From positions 1-64,000 of the forward strand of contig NZ_JBANET010000007.1 in NCBI RefSeq assembly GCF_037026685.1: a stretch of 64,000 nucleotides of DNA, given 5' to 3'. The notes under the pieces were generated by a model. It was not told the origin of the DNA, did no database searches, and was given only the letters and a program-made list of their open reading frames with translations. Each line of letters begins with the position of its first letter. Within the stretch, counting starts at the first letter, position 1. Below are positions 27,107 to 35,492 of this stretch, piece after piece. This stretch comes from Orrella sp037026685 (GTDB lineage: Bacteria; Pseudomonadota; Gammaproteobacteria; Burkholderiales; Burkholderiaceae_B). Made by a program: the position numbers and the translations under genes.

Positions 27107-27252
27107 ACGTTTTGCGGAACTTCCCGCCCAAGCCTGGGGTCTGTCGTTTTGCACGTCATTCAGGTTAAAGTAAGATTCAATACAAAGACGCCGATTTCAG
27201 GCGTCAAGCATGCCCCGGGGGGCATACAGCTGCTTTGAGGAGCACACACGCC

Positions 27253-28254
27253 ATGTCCAAGCGATTTTTCCGATTCTGCGCGGCCGCGCTGCTGGCTATC
27301 ACCGGCACGGCCATGCTTGTTGTCACGTTCGACGCCGAAGCCCGCCGCATGGGCGGGGGCGGCAGCTATGGCCGCCAGTCCACCAACGTCATGAACCAGC
27401 GCCAGGCCACGCCGCCGGCCGCGCCCAGCGCCGGCGCCACCACGGCGCAGCGTTCGGCCGCCGCGCCGGCCGCTGCGGCCGGCACCGCCGCCGCGGCTGG
27501 CGCTGCCACGCGCAGCACCGCCTCGCGCTGGTTCGGCCCCATCGCCGGCATCGCCGCCGGCCTGGGCCTGGCCGCGCTGCTTTCGCACATGGGCCTGGGC
27601 GCGGCCTTTGCCGAGTTCATGGCCAGCCTGCTGCTGATCGGCCTGGTGGTGTTCGCCGTGCTGTTCCTGATCCGCCGCCTGCGCGGCGGCGCGGCCCGTC
27701 CGGCCATGCAGGGCGCCGGCCAGGGCGGTGCGTTCGACCGCGGCGGCCAGTCGCAGCAGCCCATCTGGCGCGAAAGCCTCAAGCCCGCGGCCCCGGCCGC
27801 CGCCGCCCCGGCTGCCGCTGCCGCTGCCGCTACACCGTCCGCCGCCGCAGCGGAAAGCGACCAGAACTGGTTCATTCCCGGCAACTTCGACACGCCGCAA
27901 TTCCTGGCCAAGGCCAAGGAGCACTTCGTCCAGATCCAGAAGCTCTGGGACAGCGGCGACACCCAGGCCCTGGGCGAATACCTGACCGAGGACCTGGTGG
28001 CCGAGCTGCGGCCCCAGCTGGCCCAGCGCAGCGGCACCAGCCACACCGATGTCGTGCTGCTGAACGCCGAGCTGCTGGGCATCGAGAAGGTGTCCGACGG
28101 CCACCTGGCCAGCGTGCGCTTTTCCGGCATGCTGCGCGAGGATCCGCAGGCCGAGGCCTTCCGTTTCGAAGAGGTCTGGAACCTGTTCAAGCCCGACAAC
28201 GGCGGCTGGCTGCTGGCGGGTATCCAGCAGATCCCGGTCGAGTACGCCAGCTGA
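27253..28254 (+). CDS. Tim44-like domain membrane protein
   Basis: 333 residues. A signal or anchor segment (FFRFCAAALLAITGTAMLVV) is followed by a Gly/Ala-rich linker, then a strong membrane stretch around residues 115-140 (AFAEFMASLLLIGLVVFAVLFLI). The C-terminal 150 residues form a Tim44-like domain (NFDTPQFLAKAKEHFVQIQKLWDSGDT). Bacterial Tim44-like proteins are inner-membrane proteins of poorly known function. The ATG at 27253 follows GAGGAG. It appears monocistronic, closed by the terminator at 28289-28320. Confidence 0.85.
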   Translation: MSKRFFRFCAAALLAITGTAMLVVTFDAEARRMGGGGSYGRQSTNVMNQRQATPPAAPSAGATTAQRSAAAPAAAAGTAAAAGAATRSTASRWFGPIAGIAAGLGLAALLSHMGLGAAFAEFMASLLLIGLVVFAVLFLIRRLRGGAARPAMQGAGQGGAFDRGGQSQQPIWRESLKPAAPAAAAPAAAAAAATPSAAAAESDQNWFIPGNFDTPQFLAKAKEHFVQIQKLWDSGDTQALGEYLTEDLVAELRPQLAQRSGTSHTDVVLLNAELLGIEKVSDGHLASVRFSGMLREDPQAEAFRFEEVWNLFKPDNGGWLLAGIQQIPVEYAS

Positions 28255-28288
28255 TCGCTGTGCCCGGGCCGGTCCGGCCCGCGGCCCG

Positions 28289-28320
28289 AAAACCCGGTCG
28301 GCAGGCCGGGTTTTCTTTTT
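28289..28320 (+). terminator. Rho-independent terminator after Tim44-domain gene
   Basis: Stem AAAACCCGG / CCGGGTTTT with an 8-base loop, followed by TTTTCTTTTT. It lies 35 bp after the stop codon. Confidence 0.85.
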
Positions 28321-28321
28321 G

Positions 28322-28410
28322 CCGCCGGGCCGCCCCAAGGCAAAAGCGCCCCCTCGGGGGGCAGCAAGCCGAAGGCGCAGCGTGGGGGCCGCCCTGGACG
28401 GACCGGCTGG
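28322..28410. repeat. Dispersed GC-rich intergenic repeat (betaproteobacterial REP-like)
   Basis: Contains GCGCCCCCTCGGGGGGC, then AGCAAGCCGAAGGCGCAGCG and TGGGGGCC. I recognise this arrangement as a common intergenic repeat in Bordetella and other Burkholderiales. It folds as an inner CCCCC/GGGGG hairpin with outer pairing of GCCCCA to TGGGGG. It fills the gap between the terminator and ubiJ. Only one copy is seen in this window. Confidence 0.6.
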
Positions 28411-28485
28411 CGGGGGCACGGTAAACTCCTGATGTGCCGGGCCCGCCCCGGTCTTCGCGCCTGCGCGCCCCATTGCCGTTATCCG

Positions 28486-29124
28486 ATGCTGCCTGTGTTT
28501 CCGCCTTCCTTTGCCTTTCTCGCCGCGCGCGCCATCAACGCGCTGCTCGAGCGCGAACCGTGGGCGCGCCAGCAGCTGGCGCGGCATGCGGGCAAGACGG
28601 TGCGCCTGGCGCTGGGCGGCTTCGGGCTGTCGCTGACGGTTGCCGAGGGCGGACGCTTCATGCAGGCCAGCCGCGCCGCCGAGCCCGCCGTGACGTTCAC
28701 CATGCTGCCCGAGCGCATCGACCCGGCCCGGCTGCTGGCCGGCCCGGCCGTCCAGGGGCAGGCCTATACGGACATGACCCATGTGTCCGGCGACGCATCG
28801 CTGGCGCAAACCATCGGCGAGCTGGCGCGCCACCTGCGGCCCGACCCCGAGGACGAGCTGGCCCGGCTGCTGGGCGACATCCCCGCCCTGCGGCTCATGG
28901 GCGGGCTGCGGGCGGCCGGCGAGGGCGTGCGCCAGGCCGCGCAGCGGCTGGCCGGCAATGCCGCCGAATACCTGTCCGAGGAAAGCGCGCTGCTGGCCGG
29001 GCGGCCCCTGCTGCAGGCCTGGCGCAGCGAGCTGGACCGCACTTCGGCCCGGCTGGACCGGACCGCCGAACGCCTGGCGGCGCTCGAGTCGCGGTTGCGC
29101 CGGCTGCCGGCCGCGCGGAGCTAA
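28486..29124 (+). CDS. ubiJ: Ubiquinone biosynthesis accessory factor UbiJ
   Basis: 212 residues with an SCP2-like sterol carrier domain in the first half (ARAINALLEREPWARQQLARHAGKTVRLALGG and AYTDMTHVSGDASLAQTIGELARHL). A C-terminal helical/coiled-coil region ends TAERLAALESRLRRLP. UbiJ binds ubiquinone intermediates and organises the soluble Ubi complex with UbiK. The start at 28486 gives MLPVFPPSFAFLAARA, and ubiB follows 4 bp after the stop. The ubiE-ubiJ-ubiB order of many proteobacteria is split here, with ubiE 19 kb away. Confidence 0.9.
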   Translation: MLPVFPPSFAFLAARAINALLEREPWARQQLARHAGKTVRLALGGFGLSLTVAEGGRFMQASRAAEPAVTFTMLPERIDPARLLAGPAVQGQAYTDMTHVSGDASLAQTIGELARHLRPDPEDELARLLGDIPALRLMGGLRAAGEGVRQAAQRLAGNAAEYLSEESALLAGRPLLQAWRSELDRTSARLDRTAERLAALESRLRRLPAARS

Positions 29125-29128
29125 GGCC

Positions 29129-30682
29129 ATGATGACCCTGCTGCGCATGGTCCGCATCGTGTTCATCTGCCTGCGCTACGGGCTGGGCGACCTGGTGCTT
29201 TCGAGTTTTCATCACCCGGTGCCCGCCGCCCTGCTGCGCGTGATGCGGCTGGGGCGCCGGCCCCGCGCGCCGCGCGGCGAGCGGCTGCGCCGCGCGCTCG
29301 AGTCGCTCGGGCCGATCTTCGTGAAGTTCGGCCAGGTGCTCTCCACCCGCCGCGACCTGATTCCCGCCGACCTGGCCGACGAGCTGGCCCGCCTGCAGGA
29401 CCGCGTGCCGCCGTTTCCCTCGGAGCAGGCGGCCGCCTGCATCGAGGCGGCCCTGGGCGCGCCGCCGCAGCAGCTGTTCGCGCATTTCGAGACCGACCCG
29501 GTGGCCTCGGCCTCCATCGCCCAGGTGCATTTTGCCGTGCTGCACGACGGGCGCGAGGTCGCGGTCAAGGTGCTGCGCCCGGGCATGCTCCAGATCATCG
29601 AGCACGACCTGCGCCTGCTGCGCATGCTGGCCGTGATGATCGAGCGGCTGGCGCCCGATGGCCGCCGCCTGCGCCCGCGCGAGGTGGTGGCCGAGTTCGA
29701 CAAATACCTGCACGACGAGCTGGACCTGGTGCGCGAGGCGGCCAACTGCAGCCAGCTGCGCCGCAACTTCTCGCCCGAATCGGGCCGCAGCAGCGAGCTC
29801 ATCGTGCCGGAGGTGGTCTGGGAGTACACCGCCGCGACCGTGTTCACCATGGAGCGCATGGTGGGCATCCCGATCAGCCAGATCGAGCGGCTGCGCGCGG
29901 CGGGGGTGGACATCAAGAAACTGGCGCGCAACGGCGTGGAGATCTTCTTCGCGCAGGTCTTTGGCGACGGTTTTTTCCACGCCGACATGCACCCGGGCAA
30001 TATCTACGTGTCCACGCAACCCGAGACGCTGGGCTACTACATCGCCCTGGATTTCGGCATCGTCGGCTCGCTGTCCGAATTCGACAAGAACTACCTGGCG
30101 CAGAACTTCCTGGCCTTCTTCCAGCGCGACTACCGGCGCGTGGCCCAGCTGCACATCGAGTCGGGCTGGGTGCCGCCCGATACCCGCGAGGAAGAGCTCG
30201 AGGGCGCCGTGCGGGCCGTGTGCGAGCCCTATTTCGACCGGCCCCTGGCCGAGATCTCGCTGGGGCAGGTGCTGCTGCGGCTGTTCCAGACCTCGCGCCG
30301 CTTCAACGTCCAGATCCAGCCGCAGCTGGTGCTGCTGCAAAAGACGCTGCTCAACGTCGAGGGCATGGGGCGCGAGCTCGATCCCACGCTGGACCTGTGG
30401 AAAACCGCCAAGCCCTACCTGGAGCACTGGATGCACCAGCGCGTAGGGCTGCCGGGGCTGCAGCGCAAGCTGCGCAAGGAATCGACCCAATGGGCGCAGT
30501 GGCTGCCCGAGTTTCCCCGGCTGCTGCACGAGCGGCTGAGCCAGCCGGACGTGAACCCGGCCATCCTGGCCGAAATCGCCGAGCTGCGGCGCGCCCGCGA
30601 GCAAGGCAACCGGCTGCTGACCGTGCTCACGGCCGTGGTGGCCATCGGCTTTGCGTTGTTGTTATGGAGCATCCAGCCATGA
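29129..30682 (+). CDS. ubiB: Ubiquinone biosynthesis regulatory kinase-like protein UbiB
   Basis: 517 residues of the ADCK/UbiB atypical kinase family. Hallmarks: KFGQVLSTRRDLIP (KxGQ motif), the Ala-rich loop ASIAQVHFAVL, Lys in VAVKVLRPG, HADMHPGNIYVS and DFGIVGSLSE. Two C-terminal hydrophobic helices end ALLLWSIQP, anchoring it in the inner membrane. It supports ubiquinone assembly, probably as an ATPase. Start MMTLLRM at 29129, 4 bp after ubiJ; the second ATG at 29132 is equally possible. Confidence 0.95.
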   Translation: MMTLLRMVRIVFICLRYGLGDLVLSSFHHPVPAALLRVMRLGRRPRAPRGERLRRALESLGPIFVKFGQVLSTRRDLIPADLADELARLQDRVPPFPSEQAAACIEAALGAPPQQLFAHFETDPVASASIAQVHFAVLHDGREVAVKVLRPGMLQIIEHDLRLLRMLAVMIERLAPDGRRLRPREVVAEFDKYLHDELDLVREAANCSQLRRNFSPESGRSSELIVPEVVWEYTAATVFTMERMVGIPISQIERLRAAGVDIKKLARNGVEIFFAQVFGDGFFHADMHPGNIYVSTQPETLGYYIALDFGIVGSLSEFDKNYLAQNFLAFFQRDYRRVAQLHIESGWVPPDTREEELEGAVRAVCEPYFDRPLAEISLGQVLLRLFQTSRRFNVQIQPQLVLLQKTLLNVEGMGRELDPTLDLWKTAKPYLEHWMHQRVGLPGLQRKLRKESTQWAQWLPEFPRLLHERLSQPDVNPAILAEIAELRRAREQGNRLLTVLTAVVAIGFALLLWSIQP

Positions 30683-30725
30683 AATTCCTGTTCCGGCCGA
30701 TGATCCCCTTCCCCTGTGAAACAAA

Positions 30726-30752
30726 ACGTTCAGAATATAGTCATATGAACGT
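30726..30752. promoter_or_regulatory. Inverted repeat in the promoter region of the diiron protein gene
   Basis: ACGTTCA (30726-30732), 13 bp, TGAACGT (30746-30752), with inner ATAT/ATAT symmetry. It is an AT-rich island in the 250-bp intergenic space between ubiB and the ferritin-like gene, so an operator overlapping a promoter is likely. Nothing else is recognisable in 30683-30932. Confidence 0.45.
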
Positions 30753-30932
30753 CGTGTGGCTAGGTTAATTCTGGCGCATCGCTCTCTCGGCCATGCGAGG
30801 TCCGCGCCGAGCCTGCACCCATCGCGGTTGCGGCTTTTCCGGAGCAGCCCGGGGCCAGCCCGGCTGCAGGCGGACGGCGCCGTCCAAGCCATGGCCTATC
30901 CGCGGGACTCCTACTAGAAAAGGCACGCCATC

Positions 30933-31817
30933 ATGCTTTACCCCGAACTGTTCAAATCCATGGAATCGGTCCGCTGGAACATGTCCACCGACATTCCCTG
31001 GGACGATTTCGACCGCAGCAAGCTCAGCGACGAGCAGGCGCACACCATCAAGATGAACGCCATCACCGAGTGGGCGGCGCTGCCGGCCACCGAGATGTTC
31101 CTGCGCGACAACCGCGAGGACAGCGACTTTTCCGCGTTCATGTCGGTGTGGTTCTTCGAGGAGCAGAAGCACTCGCTGGTGCTCATGGAATACCTGCGCC
31201 GCTTCGTGCCCGAACTGGTGCCCACCGAGGAAGAACTGCACAAGGTGCGCTTCGAGTTCGATCCCGCGCCGGCCATGGAGACGCTGATGCTGCACTTTTG
31301 CGGCGAGGTGCGCCTGAACCACTGGTACCGCTGCGCCGCCGACTGGCATACCGAGCCCGTCATCAAGGCCATCTACAAGACCATCTCGCAGGACGAGGCC
31401 CGGCATGCCGGCGCCTACCTGCGCTACATGAAGCGCGCGATCTCGCAAAGAAGCGAGGAGGCGGCCCTGCAGGCCCGCCAGGCCTTCACCAAGATCGGCG
31501 TGCTGATGGCATCGGCCCACCGCACGCCCCAGGCGCTGCACCCGACCAACCTGCACGTGAACAAGGAAATGTTCCCCAACGACACGGTGCAGTCCAAGCT
31601 GCCCGAGCCGGGCTGGCTCGAGCGTTGGCTGGACCAGCAGATCCGCTTCGACAAGGACTGGGAAGGCAAGGTCAGCACGCGCATCCTGCACAACCTGTCG
31701 CTGCTGATGGGCACCGCCTTCAATACCGTGCAGGACCTGAACCGCTACCGCAAGGAGCTGGGCCGGGCGCAAGGCGGCCTGATCGTTCCGGCCACGAGCA
31801 CGTCCACGGCCGGCTGA
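30933..31817 (+). CDS. Ferritin-like diiron carboxylate protein
   Basis: 294 residues, all-helical. It has the full set of diiron ligands in ferritin/acyl-ACP-desaturase style: Glu46 (TEW), Glu77-x-x-His80 (EEQKH), Glu125 (CGEVRLNHW) and Glu155-x-x-His158 (DEARH). This points to an oxygen-activating or peroxide-consuming diiron enzyme. I cannot name the substrate; resemblance to soluble desaturase-like proteins is only at motif level. No signal peptide, so cytosolic. The ATG at 30933 follows AAAAGGCACG. The stop overlaps the heptose-phosphate nucleotidyltransferase start (TGATG), suggesting translational coupling. Confidence 0.75.
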   Translation: MLYPELFKSMESVRWNMSTDIPWDDFDRSKLSDEQAHTIKMNAITEWAALPATEMFLRDNREDSDFSAFMSVWFFEEQKHSLVLMEYLRRFVPELVPTEEELHKVRFEFDPAPAMETLMLHFCGEVRLNHWYRCAADWHTEPVIKAIYKTISQDEARHAGAYLRYMKRAISQRSEEAALQARQAFTKIGVLMASAHRTPQALHPTNLHVNKEMFPNDTVQSKLPEPGWLERWLDQQIRFDKDWEGKVSTRILHNLSLLMGTAFNTVQDLNRYRKELGRAQGGLIVPATSTSTAG

Positions 31818-32332
31818 TGGGCGCCGCCCCGTCCGCCGGCACCGCCTTGCCGGCGCCGCGCCACGAAGCCAAGATGCTCGCGCCCGAGCAGTGCGCCGCC
31901 CGCCTGGCGGCCGGCGGCCTTGCGCGGCCGTGGGTGTTCACCAACGGGGTGTTCGACCTGCTGCACCGCGGCCATGTCACCTACCTGGACCGCGCGGCGC
32001 AGCTGGGCGGCACCTTGATCGTGGCGGTCAATACCGATGCCTCGGCGCGCCGGCTGGGCAAGGGGCCCGAGCGGCCCCTGAACACCTGCCAGGACCGCGC
32101 CGCGCTGCTGGCCGCGCTGGGCTGCGTGGACCTGGTGACCTGGTTCGACGAGGATACGCCCGAGCAGCTGATCGCCCGCCTGCGGCCCGACATCATCGTC
32201 AAGGGCGGCGACTACGACATGGCCGTGCTGCCCGAAACCGCCCTGGTACGGTCCTGGGGCGGGCGCGCCGTGGCCATTCCCTTCGAGTTCCAGCGCTCGA
32301 CTACGGCGCTGGTGCGTAAGATCCGCGATTGA
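31817..32332 (+). CDS. rfaE2: D-glycero-beta-D-manno-heptose 1-phosphate adenylyltransferase
   Basis: 171 residues. The nucleotidyltransferase signature is FTNGVFDLLHRGHVTYLDRAA (HxGH is HRGH) with NTDASARRLGKGPERP and VKGGDY. It makes ADP-heptose for the lipopolysaccharide inner core. It corresponds to only the C-terminal half of E. coli HldE, so the kinase is a separate gene elsewhere. Start is 31817 (MGAAPSAG, overlapping the upstream stop) or possibly 31874 (MLAPEQC), where conservation begins. Its 3' end overlaps the convergent tolC-family gene by 32 bp. Confidence 0.9.
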   Translation: MGAAPSAGTALPAPRHEAKMLAPEQCAARLAAGGLARPWVFTNGVFDLLHRGHVTYLDRAAQLGGTLIVAVNTDASARRLGKGPERPLNTCQDRAALLAALGCVDLVTWFDEDTPEQLIARLRPDIIVKGGDYDMAVLPETALVRSWGGRAVAIPFEFQRSTTALVRKIRD

Positions 32333-33797
32333 GATAGGGGGCGGGCACCGAGGCGCCGCGTCCCTGCGCCGCGGGGGCGGCCCGCTCGCCGGTGCCCGGC
32401 GGCGTGCTGGCGCGCCGCGCCTGGCGGGCACGCTCGGCCATCTGCGAGCCCTCGGGCGAAGGCGGCAGCAGCAGCTGGTTGATGGCCGCCAGGTCGGACT
32501 CGGCCAGCAGGCCGCCGGCCGCGCGCAGCCGCAGGCCGGCCATGACGGTGTCGTAGCGCGCCCGGGCCAGGTCGCGCAGCGTGGCATACAGCTGCTGCTG
32601 CGCATTGAGCACGTCCAGGTTGATCCGCACGCCCACTTCGTAGCCCGTGCGGTTGGCCTGCACCGCGGCGCGGCTGGAGGCCTCTCCGGCCTCCAGCGCG
32701 CGGATGCGCGCCAGGCCCGAGAGCACGCCGGCGTGGTACTGCCGGATCTGCTGCTCGGCGCTGCGCCGCGCGTTTTCCAGAAGCTGGCGGGCCTGCTCGG
32801 CCAGCGCCACCTGCTCGGTGACGCGGGAAGACACGCCGCCGCCCGAGTACAGCGGGATGGACAGCACCACGCCCACGCTGCTGTCGATGGGGCGGCCCGA
32901 GGTGCCGGCCGGCAGGTTGCGCGATTGCAGTCCCTGGTTGGTGGCGCTGCCCGAGGACGCCTGCAGGTCCAGGCGGGGATAGTGGCCCGCCCGGGCGATA
33001 TCGATGCCGTATTGCGCGATGCGTGTTTGCAGCTGCCCGCGCTGCACGCCCAGGTTCGAGGGCACGCCCTGGTCCAGCCAGGCCTGCAGCCCGGTGGGCT
33101 GGGGCGAGGGCAGCGGCGCGCTGTAGGGCAGCTCGGACAGCGCGCCGGGGCGCTGGCCGGTGACGGTGGCCAGCACGTCGCGGGCCACGTCCAGCGCGTT
33201 CTGCGCCTGCAGCTCCTGGGCGATCAGCAGGTCGTAGCGCGATTGCGCCTCGTAGGTATCGGTAATGGTGGCGTTGCCCAGCTCGAAGCTGCGCTTGGCG
33301 AAGGCCAGCTGTTCGGCCACCGCGCTTTTTTCGGCTTCGATGGCCGCCAGGGTGTCCTGGGCGGCCAGCACGTCGAAATAGGCCTGCGCCAGGCGCAGGA
33401 GCAGGTCCTGGTAGGCCTGCTGCAGGGCGATGCCGCTATCGCCGACCAGCAGCTCGGCCTGGTCCAGCGCCTTGAACGCCGCCCAGTCGAAAAGCGGCTG
33501 GGTCAGCACGAGATCCCAGGTGGCCCGGGTGCCGGAACGCACCCGCCCGGAGTTGCCCGAGGTGCGGATCTCGGCGTATTCGCCGCCCAGCGCCGCGCTC
33601 AGGTTGGGCAGCAGGTTGGCGCGGGCCTGCGGCAACCGCTCCTGGCCGGCGCGGTAGGCCGCGCGCGCCGCCGCATAGAGCGGGTCGCGCGCCAGCGCGG
33701 ACTGCCAGGACTGCATGAGGTCCTGGGCCTGTACGGCGCCGCCGGCGGCCAGGGCCGCGGCCAGCACTGCCGCGCGCGCAAGCCATCCGCAGCGCAT
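32301..33797 (-). CDS. tolC: TolC-family outer membrane efflux protein
   Basis: 498 residues. A signal peptide (cleaved near AVQAQ, residue 25) precedes two TolC repeats, as in AQDLMQSWQSALARDPLYAAARA and the repeated AYFDVLAAQDTLAAIEAEKSAV and NRTGYEVGVRINLDVLNAQQQLYATLRDLARARYD. It forms the trimeric outer-membrane tunnel for efflux pumps or type I secretion. A 65-residue C-terminal tail, rich in Pro, Ala and Arg, extends beyond the usual end. It lies 3 bp downstream of pcm, an arrangement also seen in other proteobacteria. Confidence 0.9.
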   Translation of the reverse strand: MRCGWLARAAVLAAALAAGGAVQAQDLMQSWQSALARDPLYAAARAAYRAGQERLPQARANLLPNLSAALGGEYAEIRTSGNSGRVRSGTRATWDLVLTQPLFDWAAFKALDQAELLVGDSGIALQQAYQDLLLRLAQAYFDVLAAQDTLAAIEAEKSAVAEQLAFAKRSFELGNATITDTYEAQSRYDLLIAQELQAQNALDVARDVLATVTGQRPGALSELPYSAPLPSPQPTGLQAWLDQGVPSNLGVQRGQLQTRIAQYGIDIARAGHYPRLDLQASSGSATNQGLQSRNLPAGTSGRPIDSSVGVVLSIPLYSGGGVSSRVTEQVALAEQARQLLENARRSAEQQIRQYHAGVLSGLARIRALEAGEASSRAAVQANRTGYEVGVRINLDVLNAQQQLYATLRDLARARYDTVMAGLRLRAAGGLLAESDLAAINQLLLPPSPEGSQMAERARQARRASTPPGTGERAAPAAQGRGASVPAPYLNRGSYAPAP

Positions 33798-33800
33798 GGC

Positions 33801-34481
33801 TCAGAACTTGAACTTGGAGGCGGTCGCGCCGCGCAGCGGCTTGATCACGGTTTCGAACAGGTTGACGGTATCGAAGGTGGCCGCCGTGGTGCGGGTGATG
33901 CGGCAGACCGTCATGATCGGCGCCTGGCCCACGGCCACCACCATGCGCCCGCCCACGCGCAACTGGTACTTGAGCGCGTCGGGCACGGCGGGCACCGAGC
34001 CGGTCAGCAGGATGGCGTCGTACTCGGTCGAGCCCCAGCCATTGCCGCCGTCGCCGGTCTCGACCTTGACGTTGGCGATATGGTTGGCCTGCAGGTTGGC
34101 CTGCGCGAAGCTGGACAGGCGGCTGTCGATCTCGACCGAGGTGACCTGCTGCGCCAGCTTGCTCAGCAGCGCGGCCTGGTAGCCCGAACCGGTGCCGATC
34201 TCGAGCACGCAGTCGGTGGCGGTCAGCTGCAGTTCCTGCGCCAGGCGCGCCTCGATCTTGGGCGCCAGCATCACCTGGTGGGTGTCCACCGAATTGATCT
34301 CCAGCGGCAGCTCGACGTCGGAGAAGGCCAGCGCGCGCAGGGCGGGCGGCACGAACAGCTCGCGGCGCACCTGGAACAGGGCGGCCAGCACTTTTTCGTC
34401 GAGCACCTCCCAGGTGCGGATCTGCTGCTCCACCATGTTGAAGCGGGCTTTTTCGACGTCGGGCAAAGTGGATGCGTTCAT
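33801..34481 (-). CDS. pcm: Protein-L-isoaspartate O-methyltransferase family protein
   Basis: 226 residues. The SAM-binding motif is VLEIGTGSGYQAALLSKLA (about residue 85), preceded by FVPPALRALAFSDVELPLE and followed by VTSVEID and DAILLTGSVP. Pcm repairs isoaspartyl residues in aged proteins. Some conserved Pcm positions are altered: the usual ISQPYIVA-type segment appears as THQVMLAPKIE, so a specialised role linked to the adjacent tolC is possible. The start at 34481 is preferred because the 13 residues upstream are not conserved in style. Confidence 0.85.
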   Translation of the reverse strand: MNASTLPDVEKARFNMVEQQIRTWEVLDEKVLAALFQVRRELFVPPALRALAFSDVELPLEINSVDTHQVMLAPKIEARLAQELQLTATDCVLEIGTGSGYQAALLSKLAQQVTSVEIDSRLSSFAQANLQANHIANVKVETGDGGNGWGSTEYDAILLTGSVPAVPDALKYQLRVGGRMVVAVGQAPIMTVCRITRTTAATFDTVNLFETVIKPLRGATASKFKF

Positions 34482-34623
34482 GGCTATGGACTGGAAGGAG
34501 GGGGCATTGCAGCCCGCCATTGTAGCGGCTAGATGTTACGAAGAAAGACCGGCGTCCCGGCCCTTGGTTCCCCGGCCGGGCCGCCGCGGGGGCTGGCCGC
34601 GGCCCGGCGCCGGTACCGGCCCC

Positions 34624-35490
34624 TCAGGGCTGCCAGGCGTGGAAATGATGCACCGGCCCGTGCCCGCTGCCCACCCGCAGCCGGCCGGATTGCCGGATGG
34701 CCTCGGTCAGGTAGGCCTTGGCGCGCCGCGCCGCCTCGGGCACGTCGCCGGTCTGCGGCAGCAGGGCCGCCAGCGCGGCGGACAGGGTGCAGCCGGTGCC
34801 GTGCGTATTGGCGGTCTCGATGCGCAGGCCGGGCAGCTCGATCATGCGGTCGCCGTCGTGCAGCAGGTCGATGGTGTCGGCCCCGGGCAGGTGGCCGCCC
34901 TTGACCATGACCCAGCGGTGGCCGGCATGGGCCATGCGCTCGCGCAGCTTTTCGGCCACGCGGCGCATTTCGCGCACGGTATCCACCGGCCGCTCGTCCA
35001 GCAGCACGCCGGCCTCGGGCAGGTTGGGCGTGATCAGCGTGGCTTGCGGCAGCAGCGCCTCGCGCAGCGCGCCGACCGCATCGCGCTCGAGCAGCAGGTC
35101 GCCGCTCTTGGCGACCATGACCGGATCGAGCACCACGTGCGCTGGCGCGTGCCGGGCCATTTTTTCGGCCACCACCTCGGTGACCGGGCGCTGGCCCAGC
35201 ATGCCGATCTTGACCGCGTCGATGCGCACGTCGGCGAACAGGGTGTCGATCTGCTGGCCCACGAACTCGGGCGGCACCGGGCAGATATGCGTCACGCCGT
35301 GGGTGTTCTGCGCGGTCAGCGCGGCGATGACCGCGCAGCCATAGGCGCCCAGGGCGCTGATGGCCTTGACGTCGGCCAGCACGCCCGCGCCGGCCGATGG
35401 ATCGACCCCGGCGATGCTCAGGGCGTTGGGAATGCGGCGCATGCCGTCCTGGGCGCGGGGGTGCGCGCCTTGCGTGGCGGAAGCGGCCAT
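34624..35490 (-). CDS. thiD: Hydroxymethylpyrimidine/phosphomethylpyrimidine kinase
   Basis: 288 residues of the ribokinase-like ThiD family, which phosphorylates HMP and HMP-P for thiamine synthesis. Signatures: SIAGVDPSAGAGVLADVKAI, GCAVIAALTAQNTHGV, LDPVMVAKSG and the anion hole TANTHGTGCTLSAALAALL. It starts 2 bp after the thiG stop, so thiG-thiD is one transcript. The N-terminal 17 residues (to DGMRR) are an extension; a downstream start at Met17 would also fit. Confidence 0.93.
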   Translation of the reverse strand: MAASATQGAHPRAQDGMRRIPNALSIAGVDPSAGAGVLADVKAISALGAYGCAVIAALTAQNTHGVTHICPVPPEFVGQQIDTLFADVRIDAVKIGMLGQRPVTEVVAEKMARHAPAHVVLDPVMVAKSGDLLLERDAVGALREALLPQATLITPNLPEAGVLLDERPVDTVREMRRVAEKLRERMAHAGHRWVMVKGGHLPGADTIDLLHDGDRMIELPGLRIETANTHGTGCTLSAALAALLPQTGDVPEAARRAKAYLTEAIRQSGRLRVGSGHGPVHHFHAWQP

Positions 35491-35492
35491 GG

